Assembly (NCBI RefSeq): GCF_033898525.1
Contig: NZ_JAXAFJ010000002.1
Coordinates: forward strand, 62,001 to 126,000
DNA: 64,000 bases
Direction of reading: 5' to 3'
Origin: Flaviflagellibacter rhizophilus
GTDB lineage: Bacteria > Pseudomonadota > Alphaproteobacteria > Rhizobiales > Methylopilaceae
Below, piece by piece: positions 24,717 through 33,374 of this stretch. Within the stretch, counting starts at the first letter, position 1. Each line of letters starts with the position of its first letter. Below the pieces are notes generated by a model. It was not told the origin of the DNA and searched no databases. It saw only the letters and a program-made list of their open reading frames with translations. Made by a program: the position numbers and the translations under genes.

Positions 24717-27596
24717 TTACTCCGCAGCCTCTGCCTTCGGCCGTTGCCGCGCAGCCAGCACGCCCTTCAGGAAGCGGCCGGTATGGCTGCGCTCCACCTT
24801 GGCCACCTGTTCCGGCGTGCCCGCTGCCACGATCTCACCGCCGCCATTGCCGCCTTCGGGGCCGATATCGATGATCCAGTCGGCGGTCTTGATGACTTCG
24901 AGATTGTGCTCGATCACGACGACGCTGTTCCCCTGGTCCACCAGTTCATGCAGCACTTCCAGCAGCTTTGCGACGTCGTGGAAGTGCAGGCCGGTTGTGG
25001 GCTCGTCGAGGATGTAAAGCGTGCGGCCCGTGGCGCGGCGCGACAACTCCTTGGACAGCTTCACGCGCTGGGCCTCGCCGCCAGAAAGCGTGGTCGCTTG
25101 CTGGCCGACTTTGACGTAGCCAAGCCCGACGCGGGCCAAAGTCTGCATCTTGTCGCGGATGGACGGCACCGCCTTGAAAAGCTCGGCTGCTTCCTCAACG
25201 GTCATGTCAAGAACATCCGCTATGCTCTTGCCACGATAGAGGACTTCCAGCGTCTCGCGGTCGTAGCGCCGACCCTTGCAGACGTCGCAGGTGACGTAGA
25301 CGTCCGGCAGGAAGTGCATCTCGATCTTTATGACGCCGTCGCCCTGGCAGGCCTCACAGCGTCCGCCCTTGACGTTGAAGGAGAAGCGGCCCGGCTGGTA
25401 GCCGCGTGTCTTTGCCTCCGGCAAGGCCGCGAACCAGTCCCGGATGGGGGTGAACGCCCCGGTATAGGTCGCGGGGTTGGAGCGCGGCGTACGGCCGATC
25501 GGCGACTGGTCGATGTCGATCACCTTGTCGAGGTGCTCCAGCCCGAACAACTCGTCATGCGCGCCTGGATGGTCGTTCGCCCCGTTCAGGCGGCGCGCCA
25601 CCGCCTTGAACACGGTGTCGATCAGCAGGCTCGACTTGCCGCCGCCCGACACGCCGGTGATGCAGCAGAAGGTGCCGAGCGGAATCTCCGCCGTCACGTT
25701 CTTGAGGTTGTTCTCGCGCGCATTGGTGACCTTCAGGGTGCGCTTCTTGTCGAACTTGCGTCGCGTCTTGGGGATGGGCACCGACATCTCGCCTGTCAGG
25801 TACTTGCCCGTCAGGCTGTCCGGGTGCGCCATCACGTCTTCTGGCGTGCCCTGGGCGATGATCTGGCCGCCATGAATGCCGGCGCCGGGCCCGACATCGA
25901 CCACGAAGTCCGCGATGCGGATGGCGTCCTCGTCGTGCTCGACCACCACGACGGTGTTGCCGAGGTCGCGCAGCCGCTTCAGCGTTTCCAGCAGGCGCTC
26001 ATTGTCGCGCTGGTGCAGGCCGATCGACGGCTCGTCCAGCACATAGAGAACGCCGGTAAGGCCGGAGCCGATCTGCGAGGCCAGCCGAATGCGCTGGCTT
26101 TCGCCGCCGGAGAGAGTGCCAGAGGCGCGGCCTAGCGTGAGATAGGTGAGGCCGACATCGACCAGGAAGCGCAGGCGGTCGCGGATTTCCTTGAGGATGC
26201 GTCCGGCGATCTCGTTCTGCTTGGGAGTCAGCTGCTCGGGCAGGGCGATGAACCAGTCACTGGCCGCCGTGACCGACAGTTCCGTGATCTGCGAGATCGT
26301 CCGCATCCCGATCTTCACCGCCAAGGCTTCCGGCTTCAGGCGCGCACCGCCGCAGGCCGCACAGGGCGTCTCGCCCATATATTTGCCGATCTCCTCGCGC
26401 GCCCAGTCGCTGTCGGTTTCCTTCCAGCGGCGCTCGAGATTGGTGATGACGCCCTCGAAGGTCTTGCGCGTCTCGTAGGCGCGCAGCCCGTCGTCATACA
26501 CGAACCCGATCTTCTCATTGCCCGAACCGCGCAGGATCACTTCCTGCGCTTTCTCCGGCAGTTCCTTCCACGGCGTGGTCAGCTTGAAGCCGTAATGCTT
26601 GGCGAGCGAGGTTAGCGTCTGTCCGTAAAATGGCGAGGTGCTTTTGGCCCACGGCGCGATGGCGCCGCCCTTCAGCGTGCGCGTCTCGTCCGGCACGATG
26701 CGCGCGGCGTCGATGCGCATTTCGTGGCCGATGCCGCCGCAAACGGGGCAGGCGCCGAACGGATTGTTGAAGGAGAACAGCCGCGGCTCGATCTCGGCGA
26801 TGGTGAAGCCGGAGACGGGGCAGGCGAACTTCTGCGAGAAGGTGATGCGCTTGCCCGCACCCTTGTCATCCTTCTCGCCGGCATATTCGATGAAGGCAAT
26901 GCCATCCGCCAGCCCGAGAGCCGTCTCGAAGCTGTCCGCCAGGCGCGCCGCGATGTCCGGACGCACCACGATGCGGTCCACCACCACGTCGATGTCGTGC
27001 TTCAGCTTCTTGTCGAGCACCGGCGCTTCGTCGATCGGGTAGAACTCGCCGTCCACCTTGAGCCGCTGGAAGCCCTTCTTCTGGAATTCGGCGATCTCCT
27101 TGCGGTACTCGCCCTTGCGGCCACGCACCACCGGCGCCAGCAGGAACAGGCGCGTGCCTTCCGGCAAGGCCATCACGCGGTCCACCATCTGGCTGACGGT
27201 CTGGCTCTCGATGGGGAGGCCGGTCGCAGGCGAATAGGGAATACCTACGCGCGCCCACAGCAGGCGCATATAGTCGTAGATCTCGGTGACGGTGCCCACC
27301 GTCGAGCGTGGGTTCTTCGACGTCGTCTTCTGCTCGATGGATATGGCCGGCGAGAGCCCCTCGATGCTGTCCACATCGGGCTTCTGCATCATCTCCAGGA
27401 ATTGGCGGGCATAGGCCGACAGGCTTTCGACGTATCGCCGCTGGCCCTCGGCATAGATGGTGTCGAAGGCGAGCGACGACTTGCCGGAGCCGGACAGGCC
27501 CGTCATCACCACCAGCTTGTCGCGGGGGATGTCGAGATCGACGTTCTTGAGATTGTGCTCGCGTGCTCCGCGAATGGAGATCGTCTTGCCGGTCAT
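24717..27596 (-). CDS. uvrA: Excinuclease ABC subunit A
   Basis: 959 residues, the usual size. UvrA dimers scan DNA for bulky lesions and load UvrB. Two ABC ATPase halves are visible: Walker A GLSGSGKSSLAF near 31-42 and GVSGGGKSSLLID in the second half, with LSGGE signatures and Walker B ILDEPTTGLH. CxxC zinc-finger pairs (CPVCGGIGHEM, CEACQGDG) are present. Start is ATG 27596 (MTGKTISIRG); a longer upstream frame crosses the SOS region and is rejected. It is divergent from ssb over a predicted LexA box. Confidence 0.97.
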   Translation of the reverse strand: MTGKTISIRGAREHNLKNVDLDIPRDKLVVMTGLSGSGKSSLAFDTIYAEGQRRYVESLSAYARQFLEMMQKPDVDSIEGLSPAISIEQKTTSKNPRSTVGTVTEIYDYMRLLWARVGIPYSPATGLPIESQTVSQMVDRVMALPEGTRLFLLAPVVRGRKGEYRKEIAEFQKKGFQRLKVDGEFYPIDEAPVLDKKLKHDIDVVVDRIVVRPDIAARLADSFETALGLADGIAFIEYAGEKDDKGAGKRITFSQKFACPVSGFTIAEIEPRLFSFNNPFGACPVCGGIGHEMRIDAARIVPDETRTLKGGAIAPWAKSTSPFYGQTLTSLAKHYGFKLTTPWKELPEKAQEVILRGSGNEKIGFVYDDGLRAYETRKTFEGVITNLERRWKETDSDWAREEIGKYMGETPCAACGGARLKPEALAVKIGMRTISQITELSVTAASDWFIALPEQLTPKQNEIAGRILKEIRDRLRFLVDVGLTYLTLGRASGTLSGGESQRIRLASQIGSGLTGVLYVLDEPSIGLHQRDNERLLETLKRLRDLGNTVVVVEHDEDAIRIADFVVDVGPGAGIHGGQIIAQGTPEDVMAHPDSLTGKYLTGEMSVPIPKTRRKFDKKRTLKVTNARENNLKNVTAEIPLGTFCCITGVSGGGKSSLLIDTVFKAVARRLNGANDHPGAHDELFGLEHLDKVIDIDQSPIGRTPRSNPATYTGAFTPIRDWFAALPEAKTRGYQPGRFSFNVKGGRCEACQGDGVIKIEMHFLPDVYVTCDVCKGRRYDRETLEVLYRGKSIADVLDMTVEEAAELFKAVPSIRDKMQTLARVGLGYVKVGQQATTLSGGEAQRVKLSKELSRRATGRTLYILDEPTTGLHFHDVAKLLEVLHELVDQGNSVVVIEHNLEVIKTADWIIDIGPEGGNGGGEIVAAGTPEQVAKVERSHTGRFLKGVLAARQRPKAEAAE

Positions 27597-27697
27597 CAAA
27601 CAGCCCGAGGCCGGGCTTGCGCCGGCCGTTTCCGTGGAGAGTGGGAGTAGTAGCAATACACCATAGAAGTCTTGCGCCCGCGAGTCGCCGCATCTAA

Positions 27698-27712
27698 GAA
27701 CATAGCAAGAAC
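27698..27712. promoter_or_regulatory. LexA (SOS) box between uvrA and ssb
   Basis: GAAC at 27698-27701 and GAAC at 27709-27712 are separated by exactly 7 nt (ATAGCAA), the direct-repeat SOS box of Alphaproteobacteria (GAAC-N7-GAAC, equivalent to GTTC-N7-GTTC). It lies 102 nt upstream of uvrA and 132 nt upstream of ssb, so it can repress either or both. Confidence 0.85.
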
Positions 27713-27843
27713 GAAGATGCGCCGCCACTTCGCCGTCGAGGCGTTTCGGCGGAGGGGATAACCGCCCGCTCCCGGTCATGCGCCTGTTGTCGAGGAAGCG
27801 TCCGGGCAATAGGGTGCCCAACATTTACGGACAGGAGATGGTC

Positions 27844-28398
27844 ATGGCCGGCAGTGTCAACAAGGTCATTCTGATCGGCAATCTCGGCGCCGATCCGGAA
27901 ATCCGCCGCACGCAGGACGGCAAGGGTATCGCTAATCTGCGCCTCGCGACGACCGAGAGCTGGCGTGACCGAAATTCCGGTGAGCGCAAGGAGAAGACCG
28001 AGTGGCACCGCGTGGTCATCTTCAGCGAACCGCTGGTGAAGGTGGTCGAGCAATATGTGAAGAAGGGCTCAAAGCTCTACATCGAGGGTGCGCTCCAGAC
28101 CCGCAAATGGACCGATCAGCAAGGCGTCGAGAAGTATTCGACCGAGGTGGTCCTGCAGGGCTTCAATTCCGTCCTCACCATGCTCGACGGCCGCGGTGCG
28201 GGCGGCGGCTCCGGCGAGGATGAATATGGCGGTGGGGGTGACTTCGGCCGTTCAGGTGGCGGTGGCGGCTACGGGGGCGGAAGCGGCGGACGGCCTTCCG
28301 GCGGTGGTGGCGGTGAAAGCCGTGGAGGTTATGGTGGCGGCGGCGGAAGCAGCGGCGGCCGCATGGGCGATATCATCGATGATGAAATTCCGTTCTAG
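27844..28398 (+). CDS. ssb: Single-stranded DNA-binding protein
   Basis: 184 residues from ATG 27844 (AGGAG 6 nt upstream; ATG 27838 is in frame but overlaps the ribosome binding site). SSB coats and protects ssDNA during replication and repair. An OB fold occupies the first 115 residues (NKVILIGNLGADPEIR, RKWTDQQG, FNSVLTML), followed by a glycine-rich linker and the acidic protein-docking tip DDEIPF. Divergent from uvrA and likely SOS-linked. Confidence 0.96.
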   Translation: MAGSVNKVILIGNLGADPEIRRTQDGKGIANLRLATTESWRDRNSGERKEKTEWHRVVIFSEPLVKVVEQYVKKGSKLYIEGALQTRKWTDQQGVEKYSTEVVLQGFNSVLTMLDGRGAGGGSGEDEYGGGGDFGRSGGGGGYGGGSGGRPSGGGGGESRGGYGGGGGSSGGRMGDIIDDEIPF

Positions 28399-28464
28399 TC
28401 TCTTGCTCAGCGGTTAGCCCACCGTTTGCCTATAAAAGGAGCAGATCGACTTGGCGGAGATTCT

Positions 28465-28489
28465 GGAACTCTTTGTCACATAGACGGTT
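28465..28489 (+). promoter_or_regulatory. Near-consensus EcfG promoter upstream of a small exported protein
   Basis: GGAAC at 28465-28469 and GGTT at 28486-28489 with 16 nt between. Only the first base of the -10 differs from CGTT. It lies 51 nt upstream of the ATG in correct orientation. Confidence 0.5.
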
Positions 28490-28540
28490 GTTCTCGCAAA
28501 TCAGGCGTTCAATTGCGGCGCCACTTCGAAGGAGAATGTG

Positions 28541-28804
28541 ATGAAGAAGATCCTGCTTGTTCCTGCTCTGATGATGTTTGCGGCTGCTCCGGCTCTTGCG
28601 CAGACGTCCCCGTCTTCCACGATCAATTCCGATATGGGCCGCGAGGCTTCGCAGATCGAGGGTGCCAAGGAGAGCCAGATGGGCCGCGACGCGACCGCTG
28701 CCAAGCCGACTGCTCCGAGCCAGATCGAGAACTCCGAGTCCCAGCGTACCGGCGCGACGCCGACCAACGAGAACCAGGACGAGATCAAGAAGCCCGTTCG
28801 CTAA
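28541..28804 (+). CDS. Small exported disordered protein with internal motif repeats
   Basis: 87 residues: a clear Sec signal (MKKILLVPALMMFAAAPALAQ) then a polar, Ser/Gln/Glu-rich chain lacking hydrophobic segments. Near-repeats are visible: MGREASQIEG/SQMGRDATAAK and SQIENSESQRTG. It ends DEIKKPVR. A GGAG ribosome binding site precedes ATG 28541; a GTG codon one triplet upstream is less likely. An EcfG-like promoter lies upstream and a strong terminator follows, so it is a single-gene unit. No family recognised; a stress-induced periplasmic protein is plausible. Confidence 0.75.
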   Translation: MKKILLVPALMMFAAAPALAQTSPSSTINSDMGREASQIEGAKESQMGRDATAAKPTAPSQIENSESQRTGATPTNENQDEIKKPVR

Positions 28805-28823
28805 GTTTCGAGCGGACTCACAG

Positions 28824-28858
28824 AAAAGCCGGCCATCCGAGGATGGCCGGCTTTTTTT
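28824..28858. terminator. Bidirectional intrinsic terminator
   Basis: A 14-bp stem (AAAAGCCGGCCATC with GATGGCCGGCTTTT) and a 4-nt loop is followed on the plus strand by a run of T (28852-28858). It lies directly behind the small exported protein and, on the other strand, ends at the metC stop, where a shorter T-run exists. Terminates both convergent transcripts. Confidence 0.85.
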
Positions 28859-30032
28859 ATGTCCTAAGTTCGGCAAGCGCCCGGTCCAGATCTGCGGTGA
28901 GGTCCGCGACGTCTTCCAGCCCAATGTGGATGCGCAAGGTCGGACCTTCGAAGACCGAGGGCAGGGACCTGCTCTTCGAGATATCGAACGGAACGATCAG
29001 GCTTTCATAGCCGCCCCATGAGTAGCCCATCCCGAACAAGGCGAGAGCATCAAGGAAGCGGCGGACACGCGCGTTCTCCACTGGTTCGAGTTCGATGCCG
29101 AACAGCCCGCAAGCGCCACGGAAATCCCGCTTCCAGATTGCATGGCCGGGATCTTCCTCAAGCCCCGGATGCATGACGCGCCGTACCTCGGGCCTTTCGA
29201 GAAGCCAGCGGGCGATGGCGAGTCCGGAGGCGTGGTGCCGCTCTAGCCGGAGGCCCATCGTGCGCAGTCCGCGCGTCGCAAGATAGATGTCGTCCGGTCC
29301 AACCGTGAGCCCCAGATCGCCATGCGTGTCGCGCAGGCGCGGCCAGGCCGCCGCATTGGCCGACACCGAGCCGATCAGCACGTCGGCATGGCCGGACACA
29401 TATTTGGTGCCGGCCTGTATCGACAGATCGACGCCATGGCCAAGCGCATCGAACAGAAGCGGCGTGGCCCATGTGTTGTCCATGAGCACGAGGGCGCCTC
29501 TGGCGTGCGCCGCCCCGGCTATGGCCGGTATGTCCTGAACTTCGAAGGTCTGAGAGCCCGGGCTTTCGGTGAACACGGCCTTTGTGTTCGGCTGCATCAG
29601 CTCCGCGATGCCGGCCCCGATCAGCGGATCGTAATAGGAGACCTCCACGCCGAAGCGCTTCAGCACGCCGTCGCAGAAATGGCGCATGGGGTGGTAGACG
29701 CTATCGGCCACCAGCATGTGGTCGCCGGCGGAAACGGCAGCCAGGATCGCCGTCGTTACCGCAGCAAGCCCCGATGGAGCCAATACCGTGCCGGCCGCAC
29801 CTTCCAGCTCCGTCAGCGCGTCGCAGAGCGCGTCGATGGTGGGCGAATGGCGGCGGCCATACGAGTACCTGTTTCGGTTCGCGTAGAGGTCGTCGGCGCT
29901 CGAATAGAGCACCGTGGAGCCGTGGTAGACCGGCGTGTTCACGAAGCCGAATTGGTCGGCAGGGCGTCGCCCGGCGCTGACCAGGCGGGTGTTCGGCCCG
30001 GAGGTGCTTCCGGATTTCAGATGATCGGCCAT
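28857..30032 (-). CDS. metC: Cystathionine beta-lyase (PLP-dependent)
   Basis: 391 residues of the Cys/Met-metabolism PLP family. Pattern features: YSYGRRHSPTIDALCDAL near the start, TESPGSQTFEV, and the PLP lysine in QAGTKYVSGHADV near residue 204. MetC-type members cleave cystathionine to homocysteine, pyruvate and ammonia in methionine synthesis, in the cytoplasm. Fold-type I relatives (MetB, MGL) are alternatives, but the SGHADVLIGSV motif and length favour the beta-lyase. Convergent with a small exported-protein gene at a shared terminator; divergent from the AI-2E-type permease. Confidence 0.88.
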   Translation of the reverse strand: MADHLKSGSTSGPNTRLVSAGRRPADQFGFVNTPVYHGSTVLYSSADDLYANRNRYSYGRRHSPTIDALCDALTELEGAAGTVLAPSGLAAVTTAILAAVSAGDHMLVADSVYHPMRHFCDGVLKRFGVEVSYYDPLIGAGIAELMQPNTKAVFTESPGSQTFEVQDIPAIAGAAHARGALVLMDNTWATPLLFDALGHGVDLSIQAGTKYVSGHADVLIGSVSANAAAWPRLRDTHGDLGLTVGPDDIYLATRGLRTMGLRLERHHASGLAIARWLLERPEVRRVMHPGLEEDPGHAIWKRDFRGACGLFGIELEPVENARVRRFLDALALFGMGYSWGGYESLIVPFDISKSRSLPSVFEGPTLRIHIGLEDVADLTADLDRALAELRT

Positions 30033-30104
30033 GGCGATGGAGCGGTCCCGAGGAGAGGGTGTTATCCATCCTTGTGCCCGGCGCGATCCCCCGGATCAAC
30101 CACG

Positions 30105-30129
30105 GGAACACCATGACCCCCGACACGTT
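30105..30129 (+). promoter_or_regulatory. Consensus EcfG promoter
   Basis: GGAAC at 30105-30109 and CGTT at 30126-30129 are separated by exactly 16 nt, an unmutated EcfG consensus. It is 32 nt upstream of the AI-2E-family permease gene, in the same orientation. Confidence 0.75.
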
Positions 30130-30161
30130 GCCCTGAAGGGTACACTCCAGCTGGGACGAAG

Positions 30162-31301
30162 ATGCAAAAGAACGAAGCCGATGAAAGTGCCACCGGCTCC
30201 GCCGACCGCGCCGCTCCGCTGATCGTATCCATGCAGGGGCTGGTGCGCACGTCGATCATCGGCATCTTTCTCATCCTGCTGACGGGCGCCCTCTACTTTG
30301 CGCAAGACGTGCTCGTTCCGATCGCGCTGGCCTTCTTCATCGCGGTTCTGCTGAGCCCGATCGTCCGGTTCCTTCAGCGGTTCGGCATCATGCCCGGCAT
30401 CACCGCGACGGTGATCGTGGTTGCACTGCTCACACTCATCGGCGTCGGCGGCTATTCACTTAGCGGGCCGATCAGCGGCTGGATCGACAACGCCCCGCGC
30501 ATCGGTCAGCAGATCGAGGAGAAGCTGTCTGTTCTCCGCAGCTCCTTCGGTTTCGTAGCGCAGGTCAACGAGCAGGTCAGCGAGCTCGGCGGCAAGGACG
30601 ATCCCGACGTGCAGCAAGTGGTGATGAAGCAGCCCGGCATCCTCAACCGGGCGGCCACGGGCATGCCGGCCATCGCCACCAAACTCGGCCTGACGCTGGT
30701 CCTGCTGCTCTTCCTGCTCGCGGCGGGAGACCTCTTCCGGGAGAAGCTGGTCAAGGTGCTGCCGACGATGAAGGACAAGAAGCGCGCGGTGCACATCTCC
30801 AGGGACATCGAGCGCGAGGTCTCGCGCTATCTCCTCACCATCGCGTTCATCAACGTGGCCTATGGCGGCGCGGTCGGGATCGGCATGGCATTTCTCGGAA
30901 TGCCAAACCCGGTTCTCTGGGGCGTGCTGGCGTTCTTCCTTGCCTTCATTCCCTATCTTGGCGCGCTGGTCGGATGCGGCCTTGTGTTCGTCGTGGCGCT
31001 GGTCTCGTTCCCGACCATCGGCTACGCGCTGCTCGCGCCCGCGATCTATGCCGTCGTGGCCATCATCGAGGGGCAGTTCCTCACGCCCATGATCGTTGGG
31101 CGCCGGCTCGAGATGAACGCCGTCGCCATCCTGATCTCGGTCGCGTTCTGGGGGTGGCTCTGGGGCATCATCGGCGCGCTGATGGCGGTGCCCATCCTGG
31201 TGATGATCAAGGTGTTTTCCGACCACGTGGAGGGGCTGGAACCGGTGGGCCAGTTCCTCTCCACCTCCACGCACAAGGACAGCTCTAGCCCTGAGAAATA
31301 G
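30162..31301 (+). CDS. AI-2E family transporter (permease)
   Basis: 379 residues with about eight membrane helices in the AI-2E/TqsA arrangement: three N-terminal helices (IIGIFLILLTGALYF, VPIALAFFIAVLLSPIV, GITATVIVVALLTLIG), a soluble segment with RIGQQIEEKLSVLRSS, and four or five C-terminal helices (AFINVAYGGAVGIGMAF; PNPVLWGVLAFFLAFIPYLGALVG). Members are ion or small-molecule exporters; AI-2 export itself is not general. ATG 30162 has no strong ribosome binding site. The consensus EcfG promoter suggests stress induction. The 3' end overlaps sseA on the other strand by 17 bases. Confidence 0.88.
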   Translation: MQKNEADESATGSADRAAPLIVSMQGLVRTSIIGIFLILLTGALYFAQDVLVPIALAFFIAVLLSPIVRFLQRFGIMPGITATVIVVALLTLIGVGGYSLSGPISGWIDNAPRIGQQIEEKLSVLRSSFGFVAQVNEQVSELGGKDDPDVQQVVMKQPGILNRAATGMPAIATKLGLTLVLLLFLLAAGDLFREKLVKVLPTMKDKKRAVHISRDIEREVSRYLLTIAFINVAYGGAVGIGMAFLGMPNPVLWGVLAFFLAFIPYLGALVGCGLVFVVALVSFPTIGYALLAPAIYAVVAIIEGQFLTPMIVGRRLEMNAVAILISVAFWGWLWGIIGALMAVPILVMIKVFSDHVEGLEPVGQFLSTSTHKDSSSPEK

Positions 31302-32124
31302 GCAGATCCTGCCGGCCGCCCCATTCCGCCCATGAGCCGTCGAACAGGCGAGGCACTTCATGGCCGAGTTGCTCGATGCCCAAGGCGAGAATGGCCGCTG
31401 ATACACCGGAGCCACAGGTGGTGATGATCGGGCGCGTGGGATCGACGCCGCCGGCGCCGAAGGCCTCCGCCAGTTCCTCGCGGCTCTTGAGGCGCCCATC
31501 CGAGGCTAGCAAGGTCCGGTAGTGGACGTTGTGGCTGCCGGGGATGTGGCCGGGCCTCACGCCGGGGCGTGGCTCGGCTTCCTCGCCGCGATAGCGTCCG
31601 GGCGAGCGTGCATCGACGATCTGGATGTCGGCATCCAGCGCCGCCATGACATCATTCACATGCGCCACGGCGCCATGATCGAGGCGAGGAGAAAAGGTGA
31701 CCGCCTCGGGATTGGCCTCGCCACTCTCCACCGGACGACCCTCTGCAAGCCATTTCGGCAAGCCGCCATCCAGCACATGGACATGCTCGGCGCCCATGAT
31801 CTTCAGGTTCCACCACACCCGTGGAGCCGAGAACAGCCCGGCGCTGTCATAGACGACGATGATCCGGTTCTCGGACAGCCCGAGCGCACCGGCTGCAGCC
31901 GCGAAGTGCGCCTCGTCGGCCAAGGTGTGCGGAAGCCCAGAGGAAGGATCCGCCACCTTGTCGATGTCGAAGTGAACGGCACCCGGAATGTGCCGCTCAT
32001 GGAACTCGGCTGCGGCATCGCGTCCGGCATCCGGCATGTGCCAGCTGGCATCGACCACGGACAGGTTCGGCTGGCCGAGATTGGCGGCCAGCCAGTCGGT
32101 GGAAACAAGGGTTCCCGTGCTCAT
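31285..32124 (-). CDS. sseA: 3-mercaptopyruvate sulfurtransferase (rhodanese family)
   Basis: 279 residues with tandem rhodanese domains. The second has the persulfide-forming Cys in TTCGSGVSA (the CGSGV variant of 3-mercaptopyruvate sulfurtransferase rather than CRxGx[RT] of thiosulfate sulfurtransferase). The family moves sulfane sulfur from 3-mercaptopyruvate to cyanide or thiols in the cytoplasm. ATG 32124 overlaps the gloA stop by one base (TGATG), so the two are translationally coupled. Confidence 0.93.
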   Translation of the reverse strand: MSTGTLVSTDWLAANLGQPNLSVVDASWHMPDAGRDAAAEFHERHIPGAVHFDIDKVADPSSGLPHTLADEAHFAAAAGALGLSENRIIVVYDSAGLFSAPRVWWNLKIMGAEHVHVLDGGLPKWLAEGRPVESGEANPEAVTFSPRLDHGAVAHVNDVMAALDADIQIVDARSPGRYRGEEAEPRPGVRPGHIPGSHNVHYRTLLASDGRLKSREELAEAFGAGGVDPTRPIITTCGSGVSAAILALGIEQLGHEVPRLFDGSWAEWGGRQDLPISQG

Positions 32125-32564
32125 CACCACTTGCCCGTATTGGGCATGGAAGACCACGGCTCCTGCGGCGGCAGAGCAGGGCCCTTCTGAAGGAGCTCGA
32201 TGGAGATGTTGTCCGGTGAGCGCACGAACGCCATGTTCCCGTCCCGCGGCGGCCGGTTGATGGTTACGCCTTCCCGCATCAGGCGGTCGCAGGTCTCGTA
32301 GATGTTGTCGACCTCGAAAGCGAGATGGCCGAAGTTTCGGCCTTCGCCGTATTCCTCCGGATCCCAGTTGTAGGTGAGCTCGAGTTCGGGTGCCTTGCCG
32401 GCAAGCGCCGCGTCCTTGTCTTCCGGCGCGGCAAGGAAGATGAGGGTAAAGCGGGCGGCCGGCACCTCCTTGCGGCGCGTCTCGACCATGCCGAACTTGC
32501 GGCAATAGAAATCCAGCGAGGCGTCCACATCCTTGATGCGGACCATTGTGTGCAGATAGCGCAT
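32124..32564 (-). CDS. gloA: Glyoxalase I / lactoylglutathione lyase
   Basis: 146 residues, a single VOC fold. The glyoxalase pattern is clear: MVRIKDVDASLDFYCRKFGM at the N-terminus, a NWDPEEYGEGRNFGHLAFEVDNIYE middle, and the metal Glu near the C-terminus (SIELLQKG). It detoxifies methylglyoxal as the glutathione hemithioacetal. Active as a dimer with one metal per interface. It is upstream of, and overlaps by one base with, sseA. Confidence 0.93.
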   Translation of the reverse strand: MRYLHTMVRIKDVDASLDFYCRKFGMVETRRKEVPAARFTLIFLAAPEDKDAALAGKAPELELTYNWDPEEYGEGRNFGHLAFEVDNIYETCDRLMREGVTINRPPRDGNMAFVRSPDNISIELLQKGPALPPQEPWSSMPNTGKW

Positions 32565-32776
32565 GGCGATTCTCCAAACGTGCCGTTGCGGGGGAAACTA
32601 TGCGCTTCCTCCGCGTTCTCAAGGGGATGAGGCTCAACCGTCGCGCCCTGTGCAAGCCTGCAACAATGCGGCACTTATGCCACGATGCCGCCACTTTTCG
32701 CTTTGCCGGGCCGTGCGGGCTGCTATCCTCAACCCTTGATATGCGGGCGCAACGCCCGTGCTGAGCGGCGGCTATC

Positions 32777-33361
32777 ATGGGTTCTGAAGGGCTGCACGGG
32801 CGCAGCGGAATGCCCGAACAGCAGACCGGCGAAAGCGAGGGCGGCCTCGCACTCGTAGAGGTCAGCGGATTCATCAAGTGGTTCGACGTCGCCAAAGGCT
32901 ACGGCTTCATCGTGCCCGATGATGGCGGGCCCGATGTGCTTCTGCATGTCACCTGCCTGCGCCGCGATGGCTTCCAGACCGCCAGCGAAGGCACCCGCAT
33001 CGTCTGCGAGGCCGAAGTCCGCTCCAAGGGGCTGCAGGTGTTCCGCGTGGTGTCGATGGACACATCAACAGCCATCAATCCGGCCGAACTGCCGCCGCGG
33101 ACCCATGTGCATGTGGTGCCGACCAGCCCCGTGGTGCGCGCCGAGGTCAAGTGGTTCAACCGGACCAAGGGCTTCGGCTTCCTGACGTGCGGCGAGGGTA
33201 CGCCCGACATCTTCGTCCATATGGAAACCCTACGCCGCTACGGCCTCACGGAGCTGAAGCCCGGCGCGACGGTGCTCGTTCGCTACGGCGATGGACCGAA
33301 AGGCCTTATGGCCGCCGAAGTCATGCCCGATGGTGAAGGTCATCTTCCCGCGTCGCACTGA
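32777..33361 (+). CDS. Double cold-shock-domain protein
   Basis: 194 residues. After a variable acidic N-terminus two cold-shock domains follow: the first around FIKWFDVAKGYGFIVPDDG (RNP1 GYGFIV) with a DVLLHV RNP2-like strand, the second around VKWFNRTKGFGFLTCGEG (RNP1 GFGFLT) with DIFVHM. Duplicated CSD proteins bind RNA/ssDNA and are common in Hyphomicrobiales. The second domain ends in SH at the protein end. A DUF192 gene follows by 13 nt, likely the same operon. Confidence 0.92.
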   Translation: MGSEGLHGRSGMPEQQTGESEGGLALVEVSGFIKWFDVAKGYGFIVPDDGGPDVLLHVTCLRRDGFQTASEGTRIVCEAEVRSKGLQVFRVVSMDTSTAINPAELPPRTHVHVVPTSPVVRAEVKWFNRTKGFGFLTCGEGTPDIFVHMETLRRYGLTELKPGATVLVRYGDGPKGLMAAEVMPDGEGHLPASH

Positions 33362-33374
33362 CTGGACCTCTTCC

